DNA of 64,000 bases from Argopecten irradians (GCF_041381155.1 NC_091140.1:19992864-20056863); one strand, 5' to 3'; positions 38,701 through 53,000 are shown, counted from the first letter of the stretch. Notes: generated from the sequence alone by a model not told the origin. Translations and numbers: made by a program.

Positions 38701-41082
38701 AATAAATACAGTTTTTTAAACAAAATTTCTTACTTCACTTAAATGGTTAATGCTTAAATAAATCTCAAGTTTTGATACGAGTGTGAACTATTTTGACTTA
38801 TAATTCAATATTTTGCATGCGATGTGTTTGCTTTTCATAACGTTCTTACCTGTTCTCCAAGGCGTTTCTTCAGATTGCTGATTTCTATTTCTGCTTCCTC
38901 AAGGCGATACTCTGCATCATCTCTTTCCCTAGCTAACTTGTATACACTTGCCTTTAAATCACTAATTTCTTTAGATTCTGATTTCGGCCAAGTTAATTCA
39001 AGTTTCTGTAAAATAATATGATACCCAAACATATAAGCGGTCATCTGACTACCTTGTATCCGAAATTGATTCATTTTACCGTAAGTTTTGAAAACAAAAA
39101 AGAGGAATTAGCTCGAATCGATTATAGGAAATATGAGCAAAAGTATGATCGAATAGATAATATGTAAAAAAATATGCAGGAGAACAAATCCGGACCAAAC
39201 AATATGTTCTATTCTAACAGCAGCTACGTCAAATTTATCTTTGTATCATTCTAACATTTGAAATTTGAAAAGTTTACAAATGACGGACAGTTCACAATGC
39301 ACGGTGTTGAAAGAAGTACAATGGCTAAAGGTAACCCTGAACATTTTATCAGATTAATTAAATGCATTCGATTGTCACTCTGTTTTATTTTGGATCGATA
39401 TATCAATATAGATAGGCCTAACTTCAGCATACTTTACATTCTGTCAGCACATAGGATTCCCTATGACATTAATCTGTAAGTTATCGCATTCAACATTTTA
39501 CACAAATGATAATGGGACAATATTGCCGACGTATTGTACAGAAAATTGGATAATTCAAGAAACGCTATATTAATAATTTTATGTATTATAATGGTTCATT
39601 GACTAAGCGTTAAGATTTTAATAATTACCTCTCTAAAGTTATCCACATGACCAATCAGTTTGTTGGCCTTGGCTAAGTAATCGGAGTTGACTTTTTTAAA
39701 TTTTTCGTCGTCTTCCCACTTCGAATGAAGCTCTTTACATCCCTTGACAGTATCTTTAATGCTTTTCAAAATTTCACGAACGGCGTCTGCGTCAACTTCT
39801 CTATGATCAACGATATAAAGAATAGTCATACCTTAAAATATAAATCTTATGTACATCCTAAAAATTATGCAAAAAAAAATAATTTTCACAAAACCAATGA
39901 AAATGCAGTAACTTATAGCATTATATAATTTTATATATTTTCTGAGGAGGGTTTCAGTGGCTTTATTACTACATTTCAAAGGAATTTGTCTTTCAGGCTT
40001 TAGTCTTGCTAGAAGTCTTTTATTTTTTATCGCTGTAATTTAACTTTATCTGTATATACTTAAAGTAAGTGTATAAATCAAAGCTGAAAACTTCACACAC
40101 TATTTTTTTATTAAATTTTAAAAAAGAGTGATAAAATAGCTAGGGCTGGAGGTAAAAACAGGGTAGGGAGGGGGAACCTGAAACATACATATTTATTTTG
40201 TTTTGTTTGTGTTTATCTATTTTATTTTTTTTCCTTTAAAATTAAGTAGTGTGATAAAAAAAGCCTTGCTACAGATGGTGTTACATGTTACATATATAGT
40301 ATCTGCAGGCTCTGGTGGTCGAGTATCCAATGCTATGTTTCAGAGAAGTCATTCATACATGCATGAAAGTAGCCATATCGACCCCTTTCGGCCCTATTTC
40401 TCATGACAAGACCACTCGAATTATCACTTTAACCATTTGTACATTTTGAGCCACTCCCCCCCCCTTTCCCACACACACACAGTCAAACACACACTTACAA
40501 ATACCTGAAATGGATCAACGAAGCTACATACGAAGCTTTGATACATGTGGTAGCGGTATTCTATACTTAAGTTTAAAAGAAGAAGTCGTCGATGTAGAAA
40601 CAACCAAATTCATATATTTCAGGCCTCATCCCACAATGAAATGGGAAAAAACACAGCAAAATATTAAATTAACCGGGACAAGGTTATATACGTCAATTAT
40701 TAAACAATTAAATTGAAATAGTATTTTTTCGAATCTGAGGTACATGTATGGATTGGTATACAGTGTGAATATCTAGGGGAGCTAACTCTGTGAAGTTTTA
40801 ATAGCATAAATTCTAGATTATCTCTGCATACAACAACAATTAAGCGTAAGATCATGATTAAGATAATCTTAATTTGCTACGATACATTCCATAGAAGTGT
40901 TTTTTCATATAATAATAATAAATAATATCCAACATTGCAGATCTACACACTAATGCTTCCAATAACGAAAGTAGGAATACCGTACATAACGAAAGTAGAA
41001 TACTTTACCTGGGGCTTAGCTGGCCGCGGCGCTTTTTACTCTCGCGTTGACTGCGTCTGAATGCCTTTCTGATACCTGACAT
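29790..41082 (-). CDS. Gene B: MIEAP-like coiled-coil gene, near-identical 5' half, damaged 3' half
   Basis: Exons: 41082-41009, 39800-39629, 39005-38850, 37500-37211, 36631-36527, 34847-34773, 33892-33786, 33155-33051, 32867-32655, about 32198-32065, exon 11 not found, 30065-29790. Exons 1-6 and 8 match gene A with only three replacement changes (Gly to Ser in exon 2, Asn to Tyr in exon 3, Ser to Asn in exon 4). Exon 7 is 107 instead of 105 bases (an extra T near 33,855 and one more near its 5' end), exon 9 is 213 instead of 196, and exon 10 is full of small indels. Exon 12 has six instead of five C at 29,825-29,830, so its end reads GGTNVGQGSSAGH, not GGPMLAKGVAQG. Either this is a pseudogene or the sequence is poorly corrected here, because the indels cluster in patches. 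Confidence 0.7.
30440..31339. repeat. 449-bp direct tandem duplication in the last intron of gene B
   Basis: A segment starting CACAACTTATGAAGATGATT at 30,440 starts again at 30,889. Both units carry a YY1-like AAGATGGCCGCCTG (first unit GAGATGGCCGCC) and the same TATA-rich tail. Gene C has the same pair at 50,692 and 51,141. Gene A's intron here is only about 400 bases and lacks it. Confidence 0.9.
31640..32900. other. Indel-rich patch over gene B exons 9-11
   Basis: Against 51,880-53,240 of gene C this stretch shows scattered one- to few-base insertions and deletions in coding and non-coding bases alike, and it lacks about 200 bases including exon 11 (51,951-52,049 in gene C). Sequence on both sides is almost identical to the other copies. 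Confidence 0.65.
33329..33525 (+). mobile_element. 5'-truncated tRNA-derived SINE, copy 2
   Basis: It matches 13,241-13,437 in the same intron, including the B-box GGAGTTCGATCCCCGGC. The insertion therefore predates the 20-kb duplication. Confidence 0.65.
34018..34260 (+). mobile_element. Partial pearl-like/AAGAGGCCC element, copy 2 (indel-rich)
   Basis: It is equivalent to 13,921-14,150 but with many small indels, as in the patch at 31,640-32,900. The start reads AACAAAAGGGATGGGACC instead of AACAAGAGGCCC. Confidence 0.35.
37550..38670. repeat. Diverged tandem repeats with hairpins in intron 3 of gene B
   Basis: Copy 2 of the block at 17,360-18,480, with the same GTTTGCAAAC palindromes and CCGCTATTCGG stems and few differences. 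Confidence 0.5.
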
Positions 41083-41740
41083 TACAACAACTTTAGTTAA
41101 AGCTAATAGCACAATGCATACGTACAGCAAAATCAACCCGGAATGTAATTGGTATCTAATGCATACCACCCGGTCCCAGGTGAAGGTCGCTATATCATGA
41201 TAACAGGCTTAGGGGAGCAATCATTATTTGATACTATGAGGCACAAAAAGGGTTATCTAAAAAAACCGGTACATTATTTACAATAATCTCTCAGACAGGA
41301 CCTCTTCATAAAGATAATTTACGTTATCCAACGACTAAATATATAACCCTGTGAGACTCTCAAAATTGAATATGAATCATTCTGTTTATAACTAGCTCTG
41401 CTTGTTTCCTACAGTAAACAAACCGCCAGTGCACGTGGTAGACCTTCGTTAAATACATAAACAATAGACAAGATTAAATAATTACACCACCATCTCTGGT
41501 ATAATTACCGTGTTCATATACCTATAGCTTTCACATCTCTGTATGCATGCCCCAGGACATGACATGCGACAACTATGGATACAGGTATGTGTGTATTTCA
41601 CGGTAGGTTGATCAGACCTCAATGCAAGTTATCGGTATCGTCAGCTAAGGCCGGTTTTCAGAAGTGTATTTTAGTTGCATTTGACTATTCCAATCTCAAA
41701 ATCGGTCCGGTATTCGGATTGGGGGGGGGGGGGGGGGGTC
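41083..41740 (-). promoter_or_regulatory. Upstream region of gene B, between the ATG and the MULE
   Basis: Near-identical to 21,006-21,653, so genes A and B should share control elements. A pure G run of 18 bases ends it, at 41,721-41,738, where copy 1 has 8 G. Confidence 0.3.
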
Positions 41741-44515
41741 TTCCCCGAACACCAACTCTGGGTAGGGTGGGGTGTTTACATAGGGATTAAGGTGTGTTGA
41801 TAGGGAGTTATAGTCTATCTCAGAATTGTTCTCATTGCAAGATCACAGGTAAATCTCAGGTAAATCAACTCATCTGATAGGTGATCAGTAAATCAGTAAC
41901 AGTTAATTATTGCCAAGCTGCTGTAGAATAGTGTATAAAACAGTGGCATATTTCAGAAAAAATCATACTTGCTCTGGTATTTGAATTTTCAACATTGTAC
42001 ATTGAATTATCAACTTGTCTTTGTATTACTAGACTTTGTCTGAGTCTATACATTTTTGTGCTATTTTTCAGCTTTATAAGTGTAAATATTTAATAGAAAT
42101 ACTGTACTAGATTTTTTTATTTCTCATTATTTTCTTAGAATTTCTGACTTGTTTTATTTTTCAGTTTTAGGTAATATCGATTTTGTAAAACATCTGTACT
42201 AGAATTTTCTAATTTACTGTTTCTTATTGATTTATACTTGTGTTTCTTTTCAGTTTTAGTGTAAATATATGATAGAACTACTGTACTAGATTTTTTTTTA
42301 ATTTCTCATCATTTTCTTAGAATTTCTGACTTGTTTTAGTTTTCAGTTTTAGGTAATATCGATTTTGTAAAACATCTGTACTAGAATTTTCTAATTTACT
42401 GTTTCTTATTGATTTATACTTGTGTTTCTTTTCAGTTTTAGTGTAAATATATGATAGAACTACTGTACTATATTTTTTTTTAATTTCTCATCATTTTCTT
42501 AGAATTTTTTACTTATTTTAGTTTTCAGTTTTAGGTAATATTTTGTAAAACATCTGTACTAGCATTTTCCAATTTACTGTAATTTCATTTTATCACACAC
42601 GGAATGGCAAACGCACAGATCAACGTTAAGTTCATCATCAACAGAATCAACAGAAGAGGCGGACGTAACCTATCCCATGACGGCTTCATCTACAGACAGA
42701 CTCTAAAAAGTGGCGACAGGACCATCTGGAGATGCTCTGGAGCTGTTCAGCCTCCCTCTCAACACTGAACGACATACAAGTCAATTTCGGAAGACATCCT
42801 CACACACATGCCTCTGACCCTGCCAACGTTGTTGCCAAGCAGATCATAAACCAGATTAGCAACCGCTGTGCAGAGTCCGTGCGACCCATACCATCTATCT
42901 TCGACGAGGAACTCAACCAACATCGAGACAACGACTGGGATGACTCTTCCAAAGCTGTGGTCCAGCATCTGCCAACCTTCTACAGTGCCAGGTCATCACT
43001 TTACAGAGCTCGACGTAAGCAGACCCCACCACTACCAAAAACCATGGCCAACCTCAACCTGGATGGAAGATGGACAGAGACATCGACTGGTGAACAATTT
43101 GACTGTTTGACGATGGTGAAGGCAACAACAGAATCCTCGCGTTTTCTACATCAGAGAACCTTGCCGACCTTGCTGCCTCGGATGTATTCTTCAGCGACGG
43201 TACCTTCTACACCTGCCCACACTTTTTTTATCAGATCTACAGCATCCATACGCAGATTGACGGCATCATGACTCCGATGATTTATGCACTACTTCCCGGA
43301 AAGAGCCAGACCATCCGCTTCTTTACGTTACTTCAGGAGCATATGACCAACTTCATCATTCCCTTCCACCCGACTACTGCATTCGTCAACTTTGAGATCG
43401 CCACACACAATGCTATCCGAAGTGTCTTCCCTGGAATATATGTCAAAGGATGTTTTTTTCACTTCACTCAGTGCATATGGAGAAAGGCTCAGTCAACAGG
43501 ACTCCAGACACTGTACCGCGACAACGACGACGTGAGACTCCTTGTGCGCCGAGCTGCTGTTTTGCCCCTCATTCCCATGGAGCGTGTAGAGGACGTCTGG
43601 TTCCAGGCCCTGGAGGATGCCAATGATGCCGACATCCCTCATCCACTCCTACCATTCACCGACTACGTGACAAAACAGTGGGTAGATGGAGACAAAACGA
43701 CATGGAACCACTTCCTGACTGAGGGTCCACGCACTACAAACCACCTGGAAGCATGGCATGAGAACTGAAGAGACGAGTTATGCACTCACATCCCAACATA
43801 TATACCATTATACAGAAGATCAAGGACATGCACAACATGAACGACATCAGCCGGATACAGAGAGATGCTGGAGCTCCAACCAAACCCCGCAAGAAGAAGT
43901 ATGTAAACATCGACAGACGCCTGGCAACCCTGAAAGACCGCTACCAGACTGGAACCATCGACTTGATGACATACGCCGACTCAGCATCACAGCTGCTGCA
44001 TCTTGGTTAAATTAGCTAGAAATGAAATAGTTTGCATACCATATGTACATCCAAATGTATATGAGACACTTTGATAACATATCTTATCATTATAGATTAT
44101 TTTGGAAACCATTGAATTACCTTAGTGCTGAAATGTATTGCTTAAATGATTTAATAAAATATATAATGATTTAATAAATCTTTAAATTTTATTGATTTAT
44201 GTTTTTTTTTAAATAGGCTTTGTGTAAAATAGTGCTTAAATTAATTGCTACTGTAAAATATACATATTGTGCAGTGTGTATTATCATATGATTATTTTGG
44301 GGAAAAATAGTAATAATTGATACAAATACTTAAACTAATACTTGCAATTAACAAAATTGTACATTTATTGTATCTTATCATATTAGTTAAAAAATTACCT
44401 AGTTCGAAAGTTACCTGAGTTGGTGTTAGATTTTGAAACAGACTATAACTAAACTTCAAAGGGTTCCCTACATAAACACCTCCCTTTGTCTTTACCAGAG
44501 TTGGTGTTCGGGGAA
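41741..44515 (+). mobile_element. FLYWCH-type MULE DNA transposon, copy 2, inactive
   Basis: It has the same ends and position as copy 1. The frame starts at ATG 42,604 and breaks in the finger as in copy 1. The core from 43,268 to about 43,760 stays open here, because the T run near 43,452 has seven T. It then shifts near 43,760, where copy 1 reads GGGAAACTG and this copy GAGAACTG, and resumes at 43,780-44,010. The asparagine in VNFE is shared. The copies thus carry shared old breaks and private new ones, and the element was present before the duplication. Confidence 0.8.
42050..42590. repeat. Internal subterminal tandem repeat of MULE copy 2, one unit longer
   Basis: The same unit as at 21,960-22,320, but with one additional copy of about 175 bases (TTTCAGTTTTAGGTAATATC to GATAGAACTACTGTACTA). 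Confidence 0.7.
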
Positions 44516-46694
44516 TTCGCCCGGAATTGGGAGGGATCGGTTTTGGGAAGTTTTATTTACTATTAATAAAGAGGAATTCATTCCGTACATGACTTCCATG
44601 TTCGGTTTCTAGAGGTGATCAGTTTTGAGAAGGTTCGGTTTCGAGAAGTTACACTCTATATACATATATAGATGCACTGTTACAGTCTGTAACCTGTGCT
44701 TGTCCACTTTCACGTATCTCAAGGGTCTGTCTGATTATATATTTATGCAACTCCCTTAAGTTCGTCGTGATAGATACAGAGATACGCTGATCTCATTAAC
44801 AAAATGTAATAAATAAACAATTAAATCATAGTATGTATGCCGAATTCGAAAAAAAATATTGTATACATTTATTTCTTATATGGAAAAAATATGAATATAC
44901 TTATAAATATCTTTAAAAGGAAAAATAAATAGGTAGATTGATTGTACTTTATTGGGAGTATTGCCAACCTCCAATGAGATGAAATTGCGTGATCACCCAT
45001 GAAAACACGAGTAAATCGTGTAAACATACATGTTTGTAAACATGTTGACTATAAGAAGGGATATAGAATGATCTATTTCAAGAAAGTTTTGTGTGTTTAT
45101 TTGTTTACTGTTTTAGGTCGATATTTCTAGAAGTAGAAGGTCAGTCTCCAATATTCTTGAATTAGGGTTTAGCTATATATACTCCAGCTGTCCAAGGCCA
45201 ATCAGAACTGTAATGAGACTTGTAATTAGACATATCAAGAACTGTACAGCGCCATATTAGATTATATTGGGAGAGCTATTGTAACTTTATCTGTGGATTG
45301 TTACAAAGCATTGTTTGGATTTATTCATGTTGCCTGGAATTTTACAAATTATCTTTGAACATTCATTTTCCTCCTGAAGTTGTGAATATTGTTAAAAAGG
45401 AACCTGGAAGGATTAAGGAGAATACCAAGACATTCACATACAGAAAAGTAACACGTTAAATTTTCGTATTACTCTTGTACCACCACCAATTACTTAAGAT
45501 ATTGTAAACCATTTCTGTATAATATTGTATATATAATTATATTGTGTTTTGAATTTAGCTGCTGGTTTCTCATTTCAGTTATTTTTTGGTCATAACAATA
45601 TGGAACAACCAAAGTACCCATAGGTCTACTTTTTAGACGTTTTAAACGACCTCTAAAACGTCTTAAAATGGTGTATGGACACTTTGGTGGGTCTGTATTG
45701 ATATAAACTGTAAATAACTCTCTTATCCCGGTTTCATAGTGCACGTGTGATAATGAGATCTGATAGAATTTACACTCGATCTACTCACCATACATATCCC
45801 TATAATTTTAACTTATGCGTCTTTTTTCACTTGACATAAGTATTCTGATTATTAGAAGATTTACTAATCTGATGTCGATTTCGTATAACGAATGTTTATA
45901 AGCGTGTACATATTATCACCACAATACTATTTTATGCATTCATTGCCCCGGTTGCATTGTGATATGAACGTTTATTTACCCGAAGATGTAATATTTCCCG
46001 AAGGCTTGATTTTATATCACACATCAACAGGGGACATAATTGTTAATTTGCCAAAAGGATAATTCGCTATTTGTTTGGAAAATATTTCATGTATTTCTAT
46101 TTGTGATGAGTAAAAATTACATTCAATACGCTTAGTCTGTCATTTTTGTACAATCAGAAGGGGATATAACAATGGGCGATCACTATGGGGGCACACGTCC
46201 CATGTAAATACGACATTTATTTTCCCTTAGGGAATGACGTTGTTTGATTTCCCTGGACATCATGTGAGGTGTTTTAACCAGCAGAGGCCTTGTTATTAGC
46301 TCGGGTATGATTATTGTGACGGTGTAGTTTTGGGAATAATCTAAATGTTTTTTGTTGTTGTTTTTTTGTAATTTGATATGGAACTTATTTATATATTTTA
46401 GGTGTAACTTAATCTGGATTTGACCTGAACATATATGGTGATGGCTTGCGTTAACGATACTCATTTCTCAGTCCTTTAAAACGAGTCATTAATTCCTTAA
46501 ACTCATATTTTGATTTAACAGTGTTCGATCGTCTTTTGATTTTTTAATATAATGTTCACAAAATGCTAGATTTCTTGAATTTTACTTTCAATATTTTTTT
46601 TTTTTAATTTTCTTTTCATATAACGTGGTTCTCTATCAATCTCATAATAAACAAAAGCATTACAGGCATTTCTTTTTAACTCCAAGCAAGCGTT
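44516..46694. other. Gene-free spacer between MULE and LINE fragment, copy 2
   Basis: It matches 24,257-26,439 with few changes, including the hairpin at 45,635-45,663. No gene is supported. Confidence 0.5.
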
Positions 46695-47620
46695 TACAAA
46701 AACTTGAATGAAGTTTTTTCAATATCTGGTGACTTTTGAAAACTTGAAAACCCCATATCTCGCTTCCGTATCCAAGTATGTTGTTGATATATGTATCAAA
46801 TACTGAACATTGTGTGCCGATATTGAAATTATTTTTCTTAAATTTACTGGTGACAGCGATGTGTTTTTATGTGATATTAAATTTCCGTTAAAATTCATCA
46901 ATATACCCAAATAATTAAATTGGTTTACTATCTCTATAACACGATTGTCATATGACCAACTCTCAAAATCTTTGATATTTCCACCATTTCGAAAAATAAC
47001 GATTTTGGTTTTGGAAGCATTTATATTTAGTTTCTATTCAAGATTATATACATATAAAGCATCATGTTGTTTTTGTAATGATTCTGGAATTTCAACAAAT
47101 TTAAGAGACATATTTCTATTCATGAACAATTTTCTGAAATGAAATTCATTTCCATGTCATTTACATAAATACTAAAAAGAATGGATGAAAGGATTTCCTT
47201 CTGGGACAAACCGATTGGGTAGTTTTCTAATAATATGTCATTCAAAGTGATGCACGACTTTACATTTTTATACAATGACTGAATAATATTGAACATTTTC
47301 CCTTGTATTCCAAGCTTTGAAAGTTTATACCACAAACAACAAAATGCTTTCAATTAAGTCAAAGGCTTTCGTGTTATCCACGAAACAACAATACAGTCTC
47401 TCTTTTGCTTTCAGTGTTTTATTGACTATTGTTTGCAAGGCGAATATGGTATCAACTTTGGATAAACCTGGTTTAAATCCAAATTGTGCATCAGTTATTT
47501 TATCATATTCATTATTCCATTTCAGTAATCTTTGATTCAATATCCCCGTAAATAATTTTCCTAGACAACAGTAAAAACCTCTATAATTATTTTAGTCATC
47601 CACGTTCCCATTTTTAAAAA
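46695..47620 (-). mobile_element. Dead LINE reverse-transcriptase fragment, copy 2
   Basis: Same fragment as 26,440-27,400, with FVDNTKAFD, LSKLGIQGKMFN and FNYLGILMNFNGN motifs and the same loss of the YADD region. The motif B region reads GLSQKEILSSILFSIYVNDM, closer to the usual LINE consensus than copy 1. Confidence 0.75.
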
Positions 47621-50026
47621 TTGGAACAGGCTTCAGGGAAATATCCTGATTTTAAGACATAAATTCACAGTGAGACATTATTTTTTCACATATACATATG
47701 AAGGTCTTTCCGAAGGAAAATTTTATAGCCAAGTCTCTACAAATTGTGAACTTAATTTATTGTGAGCGGTACAGTGGAATAGTCGTTATGTATTTGTTGG
47801 ACAAAAATAATATTTATTTGCATGTTTATGCATTTAATAATTGTAAACATACAGAAAAGTATAGAAAATTGTGTCCGAGTGGTTTTCTGGGGCATTGCTC
47901 CACTAGGACACATAGGCACCATTTCGTACCCGGCCGAAAGAGATAGTAGGCCGGTTATGTATATTTGTTCTAGGTATGCACGATTTAATAACTAGTTTTA
48001 ATAACTACTCTCTAAAATATGTAAATCTGTATAATATTATTAACTTCTCATTTAGTGTTATTTGATATATACATTAATCAATTACGTTCATTGGCAAGAT
48101 ACATTGGCATGAGATTAAGGATTTCTGTAACAATTGCAAAACGATGCTTTATTTCAAATGTCAATCTTGCTGATGTTTCGACACTTTTGCCGGAATCCTC
48201 GCCATAGGTTTGGCTTCAAATAAATCATTTTCGGTCAAGGCGCACTTCAGGAGGAGCCCAAAATTGGAATCTCTAACCCATTTTAGTTAAGTTTATTTTT
48301 TGTCCGTCTCGGGTTTTACCATTAGAATGAATCAATACTGATTTAAAAGTAATGTCTTTATTTTCTAAAAAGAAACAATTGTGTAAACACTAATATGATA
48401 ACAAAAATCACAACATTGTAGAAAAATCACATAAGATCATTGCACCTGGTCGCCATGCTCTACATGGTGCATATATAAAAAAAAAATGCCAATTAGCAAT
48501 AAGCAGGTATAAAATTAAACTTTCAAAGTAAATCAATGGAGCATATTTTTCTATGCTAAACTTGTATGCAAATGACATTTGAATATTGTTTAATATAAAA
48601 TTCAAAATACTAAAAATTCAATATAAATACTCTAAAAATATCAATGCCTATTTACATGATTTTGTATAAAAACTTCTCATTTATTGTTATTTGATATATA
48701 CATTCATCAATTACGTTCATTGGCAAGTTACATCGGCATGAGGGTGGAATTCAGGAAAAGCTGACAAATTACGTTAAAGACATTCGTTTCACAGTAAAAC
48801 AAATGGTTTACTGACTTATCTGTATATTGGTCATCGGTAAAATAAAGCAATCAACGTTTAGTATGCAATATGGACATGTATACATGTATCAATTATCCGT
48901 GTCGTCAAGGCTGATTTATATAAAGAAAAGGTGACAAGTGTTCCACATAGAAAGGATACGTCGATTAAGCCAATACAATGGATTCTAATGACACTTAAGC
49001 AGGCATTTCTAAATTAATCATAAATAAAATTTCAGGTTAATACGATCAATATTCAATCTTTAATTTAATAAGGTTAATATGAGAATTGAACTTATCACAA
49101 TATGAAGTAGCCCTAACGAACGGAATGATGATGTGTAAACAACAACAAATGTAACAAAGTACATGTAGTTCAACATAATAAAATGACAGAACACAGTAAA
49201 TTTGGACAATTTACGAAATTAAGGCAAATACCTTAGAACTAAACACAACAGTTGCAATTACAATTCTATGCTATTTAGATAGAAATTTGTGTATTTTTTT
49301 GTGTTTAACCATTCTTGTAAATAACATACTTGCTGCAGAAAAATCCTTGGTTTTGGCCTGAAATTGAGGATTTTACAAAGGTCGCATACTTTTGCCTGAA
49401 TCCACGCCATCAGTTTTGCTTCAAGTAAAGTTATCATTAACGGTCAAGCGCACTTCCGGAGGATCCCAATATTGTATTCTATTCACTAACGCATTTTAGT
49501 TATGCTTATTTGCTTCAGAAATTTAAACTTAAATCAAGCCCTAAATATTGGATGTACTAATTTCAGGATATATTTGACTTAATTTTTTTAAAACGTGGTT
49601 CAAAAGAGGGGCTTCCCACTACCTGGGGTCATGCCGGTCTTTTGTGTATTGCTACCTACAACTACATACAATGAAGCAGCGTCATACTAAAGAAACACTC
49701 TATATACTATGAAAAGGTTGCATAATACTATTTGCATAATACTGTTTCCTACCTTAGTGCATTTGTCTAAGATGCTATCTTTTTATTTTTCAATGGAGAT
49801 GGATTTTGTAGTTATCAAATGATTAGTGACTTTAGATGATTCAGAAATATTACATGTAAGGACATGAACAGAGAACAGGATTGATGTAAGCACTGATCAC
49901 TATTATAAAAATACAATTAAAGAACAGTTTGGATTCTTAGAAGACACTCCGATAAAAATGTATTTGTAGTTATGCAACAATGGACAGTTATACCGTCATA
50001 TTCACACTATATAGATTGTTAATAAT
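47621..50026. repeat. Spacer with internal repeat pairs, copy 2
   Basis: It matches 27,401-29,789, including both repeat pairs (near 48,045 and 48,672; near 48,180 and 49,390). No gene is supported. Confidence 0.5.
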
Positions 50027-53000
50027 TCATTTTTCCTTAGTTTTAATGCCCTGCGCTACTCCCTTGGCCAACATTGGTCCCCCTTTGTGTAGGTAGATGA
50101 CTGGCCACACGACATAGTCGACGCTGTCTCCACCTTTCGTGTAGGATCTGAGACGGTCATGGTCAAACTTCTCACCATGAGAGAATTCCCATTCCATACA
50201 GACAGGCGGATCTTGTACTCGCATCATCCAGACGTATCTCACGGTCGCATTGATAAACTTGTCACACGCCTCGATAGTTTTGTCTGTCATGGTTTGTTTT
50301 AATCTCGTTTTGATGACCTGATAGGAAAACGAGTTTTAGATTACATTTTGTAATAAAAGCATCGGATGTACGTGTTCGCGTATAGTCGACAATAATAGTG
50401 CTTGACAATATTGATTCCAGACTTAAAGTAATTGGTCGTTTTTGCATGCAAGAAAATACATATAAGTGTTAGCCCCTGGTCCCTGGCTATGTATCTATAC
50501 TAGTCAATGCTATCATACACATATTCATTGTTCTCAATGACTTCGAGAAACAAGTAAATACATATGTCATGACAAGAGCCCCAGGCGGTACCATGGTATC
50601 TACCATTAAATGATCTCAGCCCGATGACAAATTTAAATGTATCTATTCTGATTTCTTTAGCTTCTTCTAGTTGACTAAATACTATGTATGGCACAACTTA
50701 TGAAGATGATTACAGTAATTGGCTTATAAAAAAGAATGTAATCGGCTGAACTAACCATGAAAAATGTATACGTATTAAAATTTTATTTTTTAGATCCAAG
50801 ATGGCCGCCTGTCAGCAATGTTTTTTTTTGTTCTCATAAGTGTACCATGTTTTTATTCGCACAATTAGGGGATAAAGGGAACCTGTTCAGTAAAATTTGA
50901 ATACAGTATTTTCTCATTTCTTTCTGAATAAAGGGTTATTATCCATTCGTAATATGTATAAGGTAAATTTGAGAACTATATATTTAGTACTATATATATA
51001 TATCAAAATGAAGACAACAGACTATATTTATAATAAAATGTTTCATCCTCATTGATGTTGTTTTTAAATACATGTATCTCCCAAAACAACTGGTATAGTT
51101 ATAGAGATTAGGGACCTACACATATAAATAAAGAAAAGTTCACAACTTATGAAGATGATTACAGTAATTTGCTTATAAAAAAAGAATGTAATCGGCTTAA
51201 CTAACCAAGACAAATGTATACGTATTAAAATTTTAATTTTAAGATCCAAGATGGCCGCCTGTCAGCCATATTTTTTTCTGTTCTCATAAGTGTACCATGT
51301 TTTTATTCGCACAATTAGGGGATAAAGGGAACCTGTTCAGTAAAATTTGAAAACAGGATTTTCTCATTTCTTTCTGAATAAAGGGTTATTATCCATTCGT
51401 AATGTGTATAAGGTAAATTTGAGAACTATATATTTAGTACTATATATATATATCAAAATGAAGACAACAGACTATATTTAAAATAAAAAGTTTCACCCTC
51501 ATTGGTGTTGTTTTTAAATACATGTATCTCCCAAAACAACTGGTATAGTTATGGAGATTAGGGACCTATACATATAAATAAAGGAAAGTGAACTGACAAT
51601 CTTAATAAATACATATCATTATGTACGTGACAAATCGGCAAAACAAAATAAACCTAACATTTATCCAGTACTTGTCGAGAAATAATGATAATACCGACTG
51701 TTTACTGAATGTACGACGGACGCCGAACCACGGACGAATTTCCTTTTACCAGAAATAATCAAATGCATAACACATTTTTCTCGATATAATGACCTCCGCG
51801 TAAATTATAAAAAATACTTGTATCCATTGATTACTTCTTATGTCGGGTTAATGAATACATATCATTATGTCATACAGTTAAATGTGTTATCCTATATAAA
51901 CATATAATAGTTGTCTTCGCCAAAACTAGTGGACACACAAGATCACTTACGTCACACAGTAGTGGGCTGACCAACTCGCATTTGCCTTTCCGGTAGTTCA
52001 TTAATGGTTTCATAATTTCTGTTGGTAGCTCAGTCAGTTTATCAGAAGTCTGGTAAACAATAAGTTTTAGTGTGATTTCATATACTGACAGTTTATGTAT
52101 CTAACAATATTGTTACGATTCAATAATGATTGTGATATTTGCAGTTTTAAAATAAAATACTATTAGTACCAACCTGAAAATACAGGCAAACCTGCCTTAG
52201 CGACCACCTCTGTGTAAAGGTTGGAACACCCACCCCCAAACACACACACACACACGCATAAAAATTTAGCATGATGGTCCTTCTTTACTAATTTGTATTC
52301 ACAGTTGTGTGAGATGACCCTCATAAAAAATAACCATGAATGACCGGACTTGAACACTTCATTTAACCTGGGTAGTCGTGATAGGGAAGTCTGACTGTAC
52401 AATAAGAGTGTGAGTCAAATATGCATAAACGTCTGATTATATATTGACGGGATACCTAGATGTATACGAATCATTTATTTTGTTAGAAATCAGTTCTAAT
52501 ATTAAAAAAACACTGTTTACCAAAAGTGATGATCTGGCGATGCGCCTAAGGTTATCAATATCTGGTACTGCTATGTGAAGTTGTAGTGACGACAAAAAGT
52601 CTACCTGAGCATCTCCGCTATCTGCACAAGTTCTAAATACAGTCTGAAACACAAAGAAATTAAATACACAATATCAAACATTGAAACATCTTATTTTGTT
52701 TCCAGCTTTCACTTCTTTATATTTGTACCATGAACATGATATCGAATACTTATGACAATGCAATAATGAGGTGGACTACTTGCGGTAGTATTTCGAGATA
52801 TCATAACAAGTCGAGACATATTTACCATTCGACGACCACGGCAACTTATAATTGAAAGTAGAATATAGTCATTTGTAAGGGGTTTTTTTCAGTAGTTGTT
52901 TTGACATACAATCTACTGCGTGATACATTTACTTCGTTATAACACTTTATCTCAATGTTAATACATTTTGACAAGACTCATCGGCATTTTGTGGATAACT

